A stretch of DNA of 39,183 bases from Lingula anatina (GCF_001039355.2 NW_019774870.1:410141-449323), one strand, 5' to 3'; positions 1 to 12,307 are shown, counted from the stretch's first letter. Numbers and translations: made by a program. Notes: generated by a model not told the origin, from the letters alone.

Positions 1-265
1 TGACCCGATCATGCTGATTTTCGAACTTGACCTGCGTATTATGAATATTCATCAGTTCTGTAACTTTCAAGCCAAAAGGTAAAATGGTTTTTCACTTATC
101 GTGTTATCAGTGCTGCATATATGCTGAAAAAAGTGAAAAAACAGCATAAATTCCCTAAAAGTGACCCGATCATGCTGATTTTCGAACTTGACCTGCGTAT
201 TATGAATATTCATCAGTTCTGTAAGTTTCATACCAAAAGAAAAAACAGTTTTCCATTTATCGTGT
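1..265. repeat. 161-bp tandem repeat, about 1.6 copies
   Basis: The block beginning TGACCCGATCATGCTGATTT at position 1 restarts almost unchanged at position 162, so the period is 161 bp; the left copy is cut by the window edge. The copies stay near-identical for about 70 bp and then diverge slightly. No coding potential is recognised. It lies in the region where the rest of the minus-strand cystatin gene would be expected. Confidence 0.85.
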
Positions 266-280
266 TATCGGTAAAAGTGC

Positions 281-334
281 ACGGCGACGGCGACGACGGC
301 GACGACGGCGACAGCGACGACGGCGACGGCGACG
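281..334. repeat. CGGCGA/CGACGG simple repeat
   Basis: An imperfect run of CGGCGA and CGACGG units, far richer in G+C than its surroundings. Translated forward it gives only a Gly/Asp low-complexity string, so it is read as a microsatellite rather than an exon. Confidence 0.85.
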
Positions 335-354
335 ACAGACGCAGATGATGGCTA

Positions 355-384
355 TATGTACAGACACATCTGTGTCTGTACATA
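355..384. repeat. 30-nt near-perfect palindrome
   Basis: Two 14-nt arms, TATGTACAGACACA and TGTGTCTGTACATA, are separated by only TC. It could extrude as a cruciform or act as a dimeric binding site, but nothing else shows function. Confidence 0.8.
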
Positions 385-719
385 AAAACATTTTGAATTG
401 AAATTTACAGAAAATATTCTTAATATGATATCACACCAATTTGCAAAATTTTAGAGCTTTAACTATCATAGTTTTACTACAATGCCCATTCAAATTTGAA
501 AATAAGGCATTTTCCACCAATTTCTTAAAGGGTGAGTCTTGCATATTCGAGAAAAAAATGCATATAACAATTTTAAAAACAATAATAATAAATACTGAGT
601 ATGCAAATACAAAAACTAAACTTCTGATTCAATCATTTGGACTGGGCAAGCTAAATTTAATTATTTTGCTAAATTAAGTTTGTGGAGACTCATCCTGTAC
701 TACTTACTGTATACACTCA

Positions 720-765
<46 letters not shown>

Positions 766-931
766 CAATTCAGGAAAACTCAAGTCCATCCATATGAAAA
801 TGAGAGAGGGGTAATTTCAAATCAGTTAAATTGCAAAAGCAATTTATTTAAACAACAAAGGCTGATCAAGGTCGCCACATATCCTAATTTTGAAAAACAT
901 CCATGACTTGTTTCCTTTGGCTAAATCTTAC
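385..931. other. AT-rich tract, cystatin intron 1 on the minus strand
   Basis: No exon is recognised on either strand. It contains an (AAT)n microsatellite at about 722-763. If the cystatin model is right, this is part of its first intron, beginning at the donor GTAAG read on the minus strand at 931-927; the second exon, which should start with the QxVxG-loop residues, is not visible before the window edge. Confidence 0.6.
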
Positions 932-1132
932 CTGTTTGGTGACGCTGACCGTCTTCAAGGCCTTTCCTTGGAACATGGAATTAGAAGCTTCGTTCACCCT
1001 AGTCATGGCGAAACCCAATGCCTTTTGAGCTCCTTCGTCATTAGGATCTATCTTTTTCGGTTCACCAAAACTTCGCACTGGAGAAAACACGGCTAAAAAG
1101 GTCGCACACACAAGCAGCACAAACTTCGCCAT
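932..1132 (-). CDS. secreted family-2 cystatin, first exon (partial gene)
   Basis: Encodes the first 67 residues of a cystatin, an inhibitor of papain-type cysteine proteases. Residues 1-21 form a typical signal peptide (hydrophobic core VLLVCATFLAVF). The mature part begins with FGEPKK, which supplies a candidate N-terminal glycine, followed by the cystatin helix (GAQKALGFAMTRVNEASN) and the start of the first strand (VSVTKQ). The exon ends in a consensus donor after CAG. In vertebrate type-2 cystatins the first intron falls just before the QxVxG inhibitory loop, and here the exon stops at the Q, so the break matches the family. The remaining exons lie beyond position 1 of the window. The start is the only ATG before the signal peptide. 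It is divergently arranged with UTP25, with 110 bp between the start codons. The identification rests on the helix pattern and the intron position; whether it still inhibits proteases cannot be judged without the later exons. Confidence 0.82.
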
Positions 1133-1242
1133 TTTCTGTTGTTGTCCGACTTGTCACATGAAGAGTCACGTGAATCAATCACAAGGAACTAACCTTTTTC
1201 GTCCAATCAGAAACAATGTTGACAACAAGTAGGTCAACAAAC
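1133..1242. promoter_or_regulatory. head-to-head promoter of cystatin and UTP25
   Basis: Only 110 bp separate the two divergent start codons, so transcription of both genes probably starts here. Visible elements are an E-box GTCACGTGA at 1165-1173, which matches 9 of 10 bases of the vertebrate CLEAR/TFEB consensus, a CCAAT motif at 1203-1207, and an ATCAATC at about 1174-1180. Both start codons sit inside YY1-like words of the form AANATGGCG: AACATGGCG at 1240-1248 on the plus strand, and AAAATGGCG at 1126-1134 on the minus strand. No TATA box is seen. Element functions are inferred from known motifs. Confidence 0.6.
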
Positions 1243-4200
1243 ATGGCGCGGCCCAAGGGAAAGCGTGGAAGAAAACAAACTACGAAAAAACGCAAGTTTT
1301 TCGCCGGTAAAACGAATAAAAAGGATAAAAAGCACATAAAGCAGTTTGGAGAGATTCATCCAGCAGATGAAGAGTAAGAACTTATGGATAAATATTAACT
1401 TGTTAAATATTAATGAATTGTGTTAGTAGCATTATTGGGTAGTACTGGTATGTACTACTGTGATCAATTTTAATTTGATAATAATTTATTTAAAAATACT
1501 GATAGTGATTCTGTGCCATGCAGTATATGTCAGTAATATACTAATAGTGCTACAACAAACAGGAGTACTATTAACACCGTATAACTACTACAGCTGCTCT
1601 GGACAGTTCAATTCTCGGACAGTTACACTTGAGTAATATCGCAAGGAGGGGTGTAATATCGCAAGGAGGGGTGTTTATAAGAAGGGATTGCCCTTCGTAG
1701 TATGTTGTCGTTGATATAAGCTTATATAAGATTAATATAAATCTTGTCATTTATTTCTAGAAAAAATCATTTACTCTAAAGGATTGAGTCAAGGAATGGT
1801 TTATTATTTTGGGAAATATCAAAGTTTGCTTAAAGGCACATATGGACTGTAGAAAGTGTCATATTGTTGTTAATATGATATCTGAATGGTGCTTAAAGTT
1901 GGCCATGTTAGATATAGAGTATATTGTCATAAGATGTGAAATCTCCAAGGTTGTGAACACATCAATATTTATTCTAATTTCTAAATTCATTTTGCAGGAG
2001 TGCCCCAAAGACAAAGTACAAAAAAGTTAAAGATGAACCATTGACTTCCTCTCTACAGGTATGTGTGCTAGCTCTTTGTCCTAGTTTAAGTCCTAAATTT
2101 TTGCTGCTTGCTACAGTTTAGGCTTTATGTCAGACTTTTTTTGGAAAATCCTGTCAGTAAATAAAGAATTAAAGTGCTAGACCTATTTTGTGGTATGTAC
2201 TAATTCTTTGTACTAGTTTATGTACATGACTTCTTTTTGTGGTCAATCAAAGAAATACCTTGAATTAAGCAAAATTGGGAAAAAGGTATTGCGAGCCATG
2301 TACGTGTTGGTATCTTTCTTCACTCTCAAAGAGACATCTGGGTACTTTTAAAAGCCATCCTAACCAAAGACCTTCTTTCGTATTTGTTGGCAGACAATCC
2401 ATTTCATATTTATGTTTATTTGATGTTCCAGATTTAATGTTCCAACATTGATATTGTATGTATTGATATTTTATAAATAGTAGCCTAAAGTTGAATCCTT
2501 TGTTTGCATGCTTACATGTTTAAAAGGGCATAAATAAGCCAAAATTTAAAACATGCCTGCTTATTCGTAACCCTCATTTGATAGTTCATCCTATTGTTTT
2601 CCAACCTATTTTATTAATTTTTTGCAGGAACTTTCCAGTTCAAGCGATGAGGAAGAGGAAGAAGTCAATCCATATCAAGTTCTCATGTCAACAATGTCAA
2701 AAAATAAATCACTGAAAGGTAAAACAGACATGGCAAAAACCCTGGGGCTTTGTCAAGTCCAAAGGACCAGCAGGGCCAAAGAAGTAATGCTCCCACTAAA
2801 CAAAAATGTTTTTTTGGTTGCTTTTTCACCAAAAAAATTAAATTACAATAATTCTGTTTTAAATGACTTACGTTTGCTTGTGCAAACAACAAGTAATTTT
2901 ATCACTTTCCTGGCCTTTTATGTGAGAAAGTTTTCTTGAGGAAGACTTCAAGCATGAAAATTTGGCAATATTTTGCCCTGACATTGTTAACACTATGTGG
3001 TGTACAATATATAATATTGAAGTGTTTTTCAAATATGAATGAAACCCAAAGATTACAAGCATGAGATTCTTACTTTTTCCTTATGACATGTTACTTTTGA
3101 GTCATAGATCCAGTTTCAGATTTTAGAGAAAAAATTGTTGAAAAACTTAATTTGATCATCGGATGTGGATTACACATATCACTTTTTGTTTTGTTTGTTT
3201 TTTTATCAGACAAAGAATTGTCATCAGAAGATGAAATGTCTGGAGGTGAAACATCGGAGGATGAAAGCAAGACAGACACAGTCAAAGAACTGGAAGAGAA
3301 AAGAGAAACTGAGAGTGAAGAGGAAGGAATAGAAGAAAGTACTTTTCAGAAAGAAAAGAAAAATATTAAGACACATGAAAAAACAAGTACTCAAGATGAT
3401 ATACAGTCAGATATATCTGTTGAAGAGACTGAAGAGGATGAAACTGGTATTAGCACAGACTCGGAAGAAGAATCAGAAGAGGAACAGGCAACTGAACAAA
3501 ATGTACCAAATAGGAAAAGTGGTAAAGTTTCATATTTTTTTCTGTTAAAGTCAATAAGTGCATTTTAGACTAAGTCTTTTGGTTGAGATCCTGGATATAT
3601 GCCAAAGAAAGAAGTGTTGTATTGCTTAAAGGTATTGGATCCTTTGTGGGATCTTCCAGCCAAATCGAATATTCCTGGAATAAAGTAATTTTCTTCCACT
3701 TGTGAATTATTGCTTTACAAATCCTTGCACTAGAATTGGATGTTATGTACCATTTTTAAATTAAATGATTAATTTTCTTGTAATGTTAAGACCTCTATGT
3801 CTTTCTGAGGTTTTTATCTTATTTATGGTGTGATTTGGGAAAGATAAGTAGATTTGCAGGATATGTGGACATAGACATTTTCAAACACAGATTATATTTT
3901 TTATTATCATATTCTCTTTTCTGTAGATCCTTTTAACATACACATGAGAGATTTAGATGAAGAGACAGTAAAGCTGCTAGAGGAAGGAAAGGGGAACAAC
4001 AAGGAGGAAATACAGGTATCACTGAACAGTTTGTTGCACATTAAAGTTCATGTACCAAGTTTTCAGTTAGAGGAGTATGTATAAGTTTTTTTTTATCTTT
4101 TAATTTTTTGATATTTTTTTTGCTGATAAATAAGCTGTCAGAGACATAGCTACTTTGTCCTGTACGAAGGCATTTCCCAAGCCAATCATGTACTTGAACA

Positions 4201-7200
4201 ATTTCACCCTAATTAGTTTGTTTGTTGTATTTATTTCTTTTTAAAATGGATTTATTACAGCTTCCTGAGCTTGGTCATTGTGTTTTCTCCTGGCATGCCT
4301 GTATACCAAAGTCTATACCAGAGCCTCATAAAGCTAATCTTTATGAATTACATGTAAGATATATACAAAGGATATTTTAGCTTTTAATTGTGATGGTTTA
4401 TTAATTTAAAAGATGCAGATTTTTATTGTGACTTGTTCAAAAAAAAAAAAAAAAATCATTGAACATGGCTACCCAGCCAGATAATTGAAGATAAATAATT
4501 GTGCAGTATTCAAAATGTAATTACTGTAACTGCAGAATGGGGAAATTGTGTTTATCCTTAAAGTTCACCATGGTTCTTAATGGGATAATTTTTAATACTC
4601 TGTGGGTCAAAGCATTGTTATTAATAATCAGGTAATATATAATTGTTTTTTTCTCATCAATTGCATTTATAGGTGAAACAGAAGTTATGTGAACATTTGA
4701 AAGAGATAAATCCTAGATTTACACATGATTTATCAGGAGGTATAAAAAGTTGAATTTTTACATTTTTAATGATGTTTTTTACATATATACACAGAACATA
4801 CTGCACAGTTAATGTTTGGGTGTGACTTGAAAAGCAGTGTTATAGTTTTTTTAACAGTTTGTTGTCCAAAGTCAGAACCAAACTAAGGTAGTGGGGTTCT
4901 CTCTGCCAGCTTCAATCTGCTAATGTGCATTTTTTTTTCAGTAAAACATTCTAAAAATGTTCTTTAGTGTTAGTGATTGCAAAATTACTCAAACAGAAAT
5001 GTGTCCTTTTTCCACTGTTACAAAAAGTATTTGTTTTCAGGACAAAGTTTGAGTAAAGAATGAGTGTCACATGTGTTTTATTTTCTTTTTGTTATTCTAT
5101 AACTGGACTCTTTTTTGGTTTTCAGACCTTACTCCCTTACAGAAGGAGCTGTTTTCTTTCATCAATGACTATAAGGTGAGTCATGGTAAACACTACATTT
5201 TAATGTCAATATTAGTATTTTACCTGATGTCTTGATATTAAGTGTGTCCAGTTTTCAGTTTATACAATGTATAACTATAAGAATATTACAAACATTCTTT
5301 CATATCATAATCCTCATTCAAGGTCTTTTCATTTATAATTTGATTATGGGCAGATAAAGACTTTCATATTTAAAATGAATATTTCAATCAAGCTCAGTGT
5401 ATTGCTTTATCATTGCTTTTTAAATTTGATTGTTAGAATTTTTGCACAAGATTTATTGGGTAGATGTATCTTGCTTCAGGACGTGTACTATCCTTGTCGC
5501 ACACATATAAATGGAGAGGCAGTGCGACTGGTATACTGTCTCCATGTTCTCAATCATGTGCTAAAGTAAGTGAAGTGCTTAGCCCAGAAATATAGAATAA
5601 CTGATATGATTTATTGGAAACTGCTTGTTTAAAGCTACTTATTATTTTGGTGAATTAGAGTAGAAAAGCAAACTTGATATTTATTTTTTGTGTCTAAAAG
5701 AAGGCAATACTATTGTATTCTAAAGGCAAAAATATTAAATCTCATACTGGACTCTCACATATGTCTACTAGATGTTATTCGGAGACTGACTTTTTGTCCT
5801 TTATCACAAGGACATCCTCTGGGAGCTGTATGATTTACATTTTGGTACAACTGTTTGCTGTTATGGTCATTTGTCTTTGTTCTGCTTGAATTTTTCTTTG
5901 TAATATTGTTTTTTCTAGAACAAGAAGTCATGTTATTGCTCACAATTCCAAAATAAAGAGCAAGAAAGAGGAGAGTATGGAGTTAGTAATTAACTTTCTC
6001 AGATCTGCATAAAAATGACATTCCTTTTTTATACTAGTAAATGCTAATGAATTAAATAATGAGTTTTTCAAGACAGCTAATTTAGTTCACATATGATATC
6101 TTTGTGATATATAAAAGTCTCTTAACATAATTGTGTCTTAATGTGATGGTGTGTACACAGTTCAAGCACTGTGTTAGTAACCATGTTTTATAAGTACTGG
6201 GAGTTTTTTATTCAAGTTGCATACTGTTATCCAATCTTAATACAGTTATTATTTATCCCCTTAGTGAATATAGGGATCAGGGCTTGACGCGACCAAAAGT
6301 ACTAATTTTAGTACCATTTAGGGACAGTGCTCTGCGTATTGTCAATATGTTCATCAAACTTCTTATGCCAAAAGAAGAGGTGAGTTTGATGATACACTAA
6401 AACTGCATTCCCAGAGATTTAGATCGATCCATCTGAATCAACCTAACTCCCTGGGGGTTCACGCTAAATTGCTTTCAGCTGAGCGCACATGACAGTTAAT
6501 TACCCCCTTACAGCTTTTAGTAGGTGGGACAGACATTTAAGCCGGTTAAGCTGACACCAATCTAGTGAGACTCCCCAGGGGGATAGATTGATCTAAATAT
6601 CTATGGAAATGGGGTCTAAGCTCCTGTCTGAAAGTGTATTTTATATTGAATGATGCCACATTTTGTGTTCTTTATCATTTATACATGATTTGAGCATGAT
6701 AAAGGGTAGACGATTTAAGAGAAAGACCATGGGCATGTTACTTTTTGAAATTGTGGATGAACTATAATATATAAAAAAAATGCTGTTATTTCTTTTAAAA
6801 AGTTTTTATTGAATCATATGGGTGTGCATATTTTCTTTATAATCTCAAGACCATTGTCTTAAAGTTCTAGGGTCATAAGTGTTTATAAAAGAGGCACGTA
6901 TTTAGCTATTTTTAATTCTGAAAAAAAATGGTGTGAAGTATCATGTTTGAAAATGGCTTTATAACTTGAGTGACCTGTGGCATGGAAATTTAGCCATTAT
7001 ATTTTCAGACTTTTGTCAGCAATAAGAAGCGGTTCCAGTCAGAATACAGTCAAGATGATGAAGACATTAGAAAAGGAAAGAAACCAGGTAAATTTAACCC
7101 CCATTTATCATGACTTGGAACTAAAATTGATGTTTGCATGATTTTTATAGTTTGATAAAGTGATTGATCTTGAAACATAAATTGAAAACAAACTGAGAGT

Positions 7201-10200
7201 GAACATCCTTTATTACTTTCAGAGGACTATGAAGCTTTATTTGCGGGAAACATCGATGATCATTTCCGTATTGGAATGGGTGTAGCAAGAAAAAGCTTGA
7301 AACTCTATACTGATTTCTACTCGTCTGATATCATCATTGCATCTCCACTGGGTCTGAGGACACTCATAGGATCAGAGGGGTAAGGTTTGTTGGCAAGAAT
7401 GTAGAATATTATATAAAGAAGATGTGCAATTTCAAATTAAGTGTGCCACATTAGTACAAAGATCAAATAATCAATAATTTTGTTTTGGTTTCACTAAATG
7501 ACTTGTTCTAGGTACAACTGCCCTTAGGACATCATTTGATTTGAACTGATAGCAAAAAAGATAGCAAACTGAACTTTAAATGAGTTTTAAATTAATATGG
7601 TGAATGATAAAATGACATTGATTTGAATAGTTTTTTAAATAGTTGAATAGTTTGAATAGATTTGAATAGTTTTTTAATGTCTTTTATTTTAGTGACAGTG
7701 ACAGGGACTACGATTTCTTATCATCCATAGAAGTCCTGATTATGGACCAGTCTGATGTATTTCTCATGCAAAATTGGGATCATGTATTGGTAGGTGACAT
7801 GGTCATATCAGTATAGAACTGTACTGTAACAGTAGTGCGTCTTTTCAATTTTAAGTCATTGTGATGTACATCTAAAAAAATATTTTCCAAACTGTCTAAC
7901 ATGCTTATCCTTATAAATTCTGTAGGACTCAACAATCCATTTTTAATACTTTTAAAAGGCCCATGGGAATTGAAAACAAAATGATATATTGGTAACTTCT
8001 TTTTTTTTCAGCATATTATGTCCCATATCCATCTACAACCTCAGGATCCACATGGTGTGGACTTTTCTAGAGTCCGTATGTGGACACTAAATGGATGGTG
8101 GGTAGTTTGATATTAAACTTAGATATTACATATTTGGTGTGTGTGTGTTGTCTTCATCTGAGACTGTGATCAATTTTCTTTTTGTTTTTAAAATTTTGTG
8201 AAAGCTGTGCAAATGCATTTTCATACTTTGTCAATAATAAATTTGCTTGTACATGTACTGAATAGATACTGAATCTCAATAGGTACTGAATCTCAAGTTT
8301 GCATTCTGATAACTGTATTATTCACCCCTATTTGTAGATTCCTGATTCATAGCATCTATGAGATGTATTTGACCTATTCAAGCTTGTCACACTGGTTACC
8401 ATTTGACCAGTAATATTGACCATCCACCCTGAAAAAGATATATGAAATCTTCGAAATATCTGTTGTTTTATTTAGTTACGTACGTACATACAGCTTACAT
8501 CTTATAGGTGCTATATAAATTATACCATATCATATTATACCAACTTTTGTTAATAGCTTTGTTTTATGTTTTAGGTCAAGGTTTTATCGCCAGACCCTTG
8601 TGTTCAGCTCCACTTCAACTCCGGAACTTAATTCATTAGTCAACAAGTACTGTCACAGTATCCTTTGTGTGGGTTTTGTGTGTATGAGAGAGATGACGCA
8701 TATCTTAAAACAGCAGCATGGTTTTTATGGGCGGACACCATGTGCTGCGCAATTTCCTCATTAACGCCATTAAAGAAAAACTATTTTACTTTGTGTTCAC
8801 AAAGTAACGAGATTAATTCGGTGGATTTAAATGCAGCTCAAGTGCAAAAAGCAGTCTGCTTGGAATTTTTTTTAATTTGTAACTTTTTTTAGAAGATGTT
8901 AATTTCCCACCAGTTAGCATTTTCAAGGTGTTGCTGTGAATTCCCCTGAGTCTGAAGTCTGTTCTCTCAATGTCCACAGAAACAGTTATAAGTTATTGAA
9001 ATTAGTGGCGATTATGCTGTTTAGCATTATGTATTATTGTATCAAAATTGTCAGAAAATATTGTGCATTTTCATCATAAATTATTTGTCATGTTAGACTT
9101 TTTTAATGTAATTGCTTCTATTAGTTTTGTCATTTATGTGTCAGCCCTTTTTAACGCCTTGCTTCCTCGTTCAATCATTCTTTCAGCATATTTTTATTTC
9201 AGTTTCTACAGTCAACCTTAATTAGTTCTTCTTGAATAACGTCCTAAATTGTGTAACATATTTGTTTTTCATATATGTAAAAATGGTCATATCCTCCATT
9301 AGCCGAATGTGAATATGATGTACAAATAGTCATTTGTCAGAAAGATTTAATAGACTTTTATCGCCTAAACATCTAAATTTTACCTGCTACTTGGCCTATA
9401 ATTAAAATTTTTAGATAATAGGGGTGCTTTTGGCTTTGTCCTCATCGCAGTAGAGTTTCTTTAACTTTGACCTTCAGACTATGCCGGTCAGTTAATGGTC
9501 AGCCCAAGCATTGGACGGGGAGTGATATGCCAAATCATAACCCAGTTACCACAGGTAATGAAGTTTTTATGAAGTTTTGTAAAATTATATTAAGTCAGTT
9601 GCCATTGTTGTAGATTGAACTGTATTTTTATGTATAGTAATTTTTTTCTTATCATTGGTGCCTATGTGTGGTTAAGCTATAAGGGATTCAGATATAAAAA
9701 TACTGTATTTATGTCTCCTCCATCTCAGTGTACCACAAACTTTCATAGTCTCATTCAAAACAAGAAAGAAGGCAACAAGGAATATTGATTGTTTTGGTGA
9801 TTGATAGAATCAACAGTGCAATGTTGTTTTTGATACACGTATCTGAAAAATTGCTTTGGAATATTAATCATTTTGTCAGTTTACCCAATTTTTGTTATTA
9901 TAATGTGCACAAGATGTGCATTACAATAAAAAATCTAGTTTGTATTTCCATGGGCTTTAAACATTTACTTGATTATACTACTTTTAAATGTTCACTTACT
10001 TGCAAATGAGATAGCTTTTGTTGCAAAATAATATAATCATTCAGCGCTTTTAAATGTACAGGGGCCTATGTTTATTAGATTATATTTAGATTGTTGTTAA
10101 CTATTGTGCTTATATATTTATGCTTATATATAGACACTGCAAGTATCTGTGTTCATTTTTTTTTTTTTTTTGTGCCAGCATAATCATTATCTCTCCGTAA

Positions 10201-10916
10201 CACATTTATTCCTGCTATAACAGCCAAGCTGACTTTTTGTATGACTACCAGTTTACTTGGTGGTTTTGCTAAAAAAAGTAATAGTAGACCATGTAAGAAA
10301 GTAAGAATAATTGGATTAATTCTGCAAAAGATATTGCATATATATTGGTATTTTGCATGGGTTTTGGATTGTTAGCACCCAAATGCCAAACCATATTAAA
10401 TTTAATGGGTGGTTTTGTTTAGGATAAATGCAGATTAGGCTGGGAAACCAGGTTTGTTGTAATTTGTGTTTTCATTTTCAAACTGATTTCAGGTATTTCA
10501 CAGGATAGATTGTGATAGTCATAGTCAATTAGCAGATGCAAGGTTCAATTTTTTCATCAAAAAGGTATGCTCAATAATATTATTAAAGCAACTCTTTTTC
10601 ACCGCAATGTACTGATTGTCATCCCAGAACTAAATGCTGTACATTTGTTGCAGGAATCTAGCAGATTTGTGAATCTACTTGGTCAATATTTTTCATTTCT
10701 CAAATTGCATGGAATTTTCTACTAAAGGTTGTGATCAAGGTCATCCTCAATGACCCAAACTAAAGGCAAAGTGTATGCATCTTTCATGCAGGTCCTGCCC
10801 CATCACCAAGACCCAGTGATGTCCCAAACCTTAATCTTCCTACCAAGCTACTTTGATTATGTCAGATTAAGGAACCATTTCAAGAAGGAAGAAGTAGATA
10901 GCATGTGCCTGTGCGA
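1243..10916 (+). CDS. UTP25: UTP25 (DEF/DIEXF) homolog, 19 exons, C-terminal exons missing
   Basis: UTP25 is a nucleolar small-subunit processome factor needed for early 18S pre-rRNA processing; its vertebrate form, DEF, also links to p53 turnover. Exons: 1243-1373, 1998-2058, 2628-2718, 3210-3521, 3927-4015, 4261-4353, 4673-4739, 5126-5175, 5480-5565, 5919-5981, 6265-6379, 7009-7087, 7223-7379, 7693-7789, 8012-8097, 8575-8657, 9478-9554, 10493-10564, 10792-10916. All have GT/AG borders and agreeing phases, giving 644 complete codons. The N-terminus is Lys/Arg-rich, followed by a Ser/Glu/Asp-rich region (about 65-195) containing the family motif [10 protein letters not shown]. The degenerate helicase-like core follows: [14 protein letters not shown] (about 357-370), [16 protein letters not shown] (478-493, DQSD in place of DEAD), WSRFYRQTL, and [19 protein letters not shown]. 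The weakest junction is the donor GTTAGT after 5981. The expected last 110-150 residues are not found downstream; see the TCTP entry. ATG 1243 gives the usual basic start. Confidence 0.92.
1635..1675. repeat. 20-bp tandem duplication in UTP25 intron 1
   Basis: The word GTAATATCGCAAGGAGGGGT occurs twice back to back. It is an intronic short duplication with no apparent function. Confidence 0.85.
6401..6616. mobile_element. Harbinger-like MITE, family A copy 1 (UTP25 intron 11)
   Basis: A 216-bp non-coding foldback element flanked by TAA at 6398-6400 and 6617-6619. The termini read AACTGCATTCCCAGAG on the left and, as reverse complement on the right, GACCCCATTTCC. Subterminal GATCGAT-type words and the internal core GTTAATTACCCCCTTA match the copies at 15999 and 35050. 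The 3-bp TTA/TAA duplication and short inverted ends resemble PIF/Harbinger non-autonomous elements; this class assignment is inference. Confidence 0.8.
7620..7685. repeat. degenerate TTTGAATAG repeats in UTP25 intron 13
   Basis: Several copies of TTTGAATAGTTTTTTAA and shorter versions stand just before the exon 14 acceptor. This is low-complexity sequence, possibly contributing to the pyrimidine-rich tract. Confidence 0.6.
8660..9120. repeat. dispersed repeat R, copy 1 (UTP25 intron 16)
   Basis: Shares an ordered series of words with sequence at 11180-11620, 12930-13060 and 13080-13880: AAATGCAGC, AAAGCAGTC, ACAGAAACAGTTATA (about 8980), ATTATGCTGTTTAGCATTATGTA (about 9012-9034) and TTGTGCAT. 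The copies are degenerate, so they are old. No terminal repeats or coding domain were recognised. An open frame of 75 codons at 8665 has no recognisable product and overlaps this repeat. Confidence 0.6.
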
Positions 10917-12307
10917 GTAAGTTACATGTATTTTTGACCCATTTTTTATCAACCTGTTCTTTTTATGTGATAAAAAAAATGTGTAGGGATTTTTGTATGT
11001 TTAAGGTTGTCAACATTGTCAAATGAAAATTTAATACATACAGCTTTTGTGTGAAGAGCTAATATCTATCTAAGTATATTTTCTATTTATGTGGGGAAGT
11101 CAGAGTAGACTTGTGTTCAGGAATGAGCTTAAAGGACCCCATGATTAGAGATGTTGGATACTGAATAAATATATATCTAACACAGAAACAGTTATATCNA
11201 TTGACGGTCATTATGCTGTTAACCATTATGTAATATTGCATCAGAATAGAAGAAAACACAATTTTGGGTGCTGCTGCCATGATGACCATTATGGGAAAAC
11301 CATGTTACTGATGATTGCCAAACGTTCAAAAAAGAAATACAGGCCTAAAATGCAGCCTGAGTTGGAAAAGCAGTCCAATTGGCTTCTTTTTCTGGAAGTT
11401 ATACATTTTCAAAGTGTGAACTTGAACTGCCATGGGCCTGAAGCCTTATGCTTGTTACACATTTTACTTACATTGATATTACCTGTTGAGCATAATTAAA
11501 ATTTGATGTTGAATTTGCAGTTTAACATAATGTACTTTTGCATCAGAATTGACAGTAGCCTATTTTGTGCATAGTTATTTCCTGCTTTTTGTCTGTACAT
11601 TTGACAGCTTTGCTGCCTTGTTCAAGTTTAACGCGCTATAAAATCATGAATTCAAAAAATACAGGTAAATCTTTTACAAATTCTTATCCCCTGAAGTCTC
11701 TTCTTTCAGAAAATGCAACTTTTGATTGATTTTTGTACATTTGAAAATTTTATGCCCAGGACACAAATACCACGGAATGGCCCTGAAACAGGCTATACTA
11801 GTAGAGACTCCTGGGATGGCAGAAGATATCTATATCTATATATGGGCCATGGTGACCCAATAATAAATAATTTATATAATGAAGCCAAGCTATCATTTTT
11901 CAAAAAAAAAAAAAAAAAAAAAAAACATGGTAAGCTGTCTGATGATGCGTCAGCCCAAAGGATGGCTGGACGGTTCGTTGAAAATCCTTGTCCGGGTTGA
12001 AAATTGACTTACATATGTTCCCAAGTAACAGGTACAACTTGCATCAGAAAGTGGCATGTCATATGCATGAGTGCAAAGCACATGTGGAAGACGCATACAC
12101 CTCACTAACACTTCAGCTATGGCAGAAGTCGAGAACTAAATAGACCCAGATGTGATGCAAGTTATATTGGTGCATGATGGGGGTTGAGGGGGGGGGGGGA
12201 TACACCACACCTGGTGTTCAGCTTTTTTGTTTTGTGCCCTTATTAATAAGTGAAGCAGTTTCTTCTAAGATTGTATTTAATTTGAAATGATTTTTTTTTG
12301 TTCTCAG
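10917..12307 (+). other. interval between the last UTP25 exon and the first TCTP exon
   Basis: Formally an intron, with donor GTAAGT at 10917 and acceptor TTCTCAG ending at 12307. It should hold the last exons of UTP25 and the first exons of TCTP if the two were separate genes, yet neither could be found in either orientation. It contains dispersed repeat R copies (11180-11275, 11340-11620), one ambiguous base at 11199, an A tract at about 11902-11924 and a G tract at about 12190-12199. Open frames here (for example 11236-11499 and 11713-12000) show no known domain. Confidence 0.7.
11180..11620. repeat. dispersed repeat R, copies 2 and 3
   Basis: ACAGAAACAGTTATA followed by CATTATGCTGTTAACCATTATGTA (copy 2, about 11182-11234) matches the intron 16 copy. 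A further block at 11340-11620 carries AAAATGCAGCCTGAGTTGG, CATGGGCCTGAAG, TTACCTGTTGAGCAT and TTTGCTGCCTTGTTCAAG, which recur at 12930-13880. Confidence 0.6.

Noticed and set aside
682-906. Open frame with a poly-isoleucine run
   Set aside because: It is translation of an AAT microsatellite, with no gene signal around it.
5919-5992. Alternative UTP25 exon 10 donor GTATGG at 5975
   Set aside because: It gives the wrong phase and an immediate stop in exon 11; the GTTAGT donor after 5981 keeps the conserved frame.
8665-8892. 75-codon open frame in UTP25 intron 16
   Set aside because: It overlaps dispersed repeat R and shows no domain; the exon 16 donor at 8658 and acceptor at 9477 give the correct UTP25 sequence.
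10917-12307. Search for hidden UTP25 3' exons or TCTP 5' exons
   Set aside because: No stretch in any frame resembled the expected UTP25 C-terminus or TCTP N-terminus; only repeats and featureless frames were seen. A profile search would be decisive.
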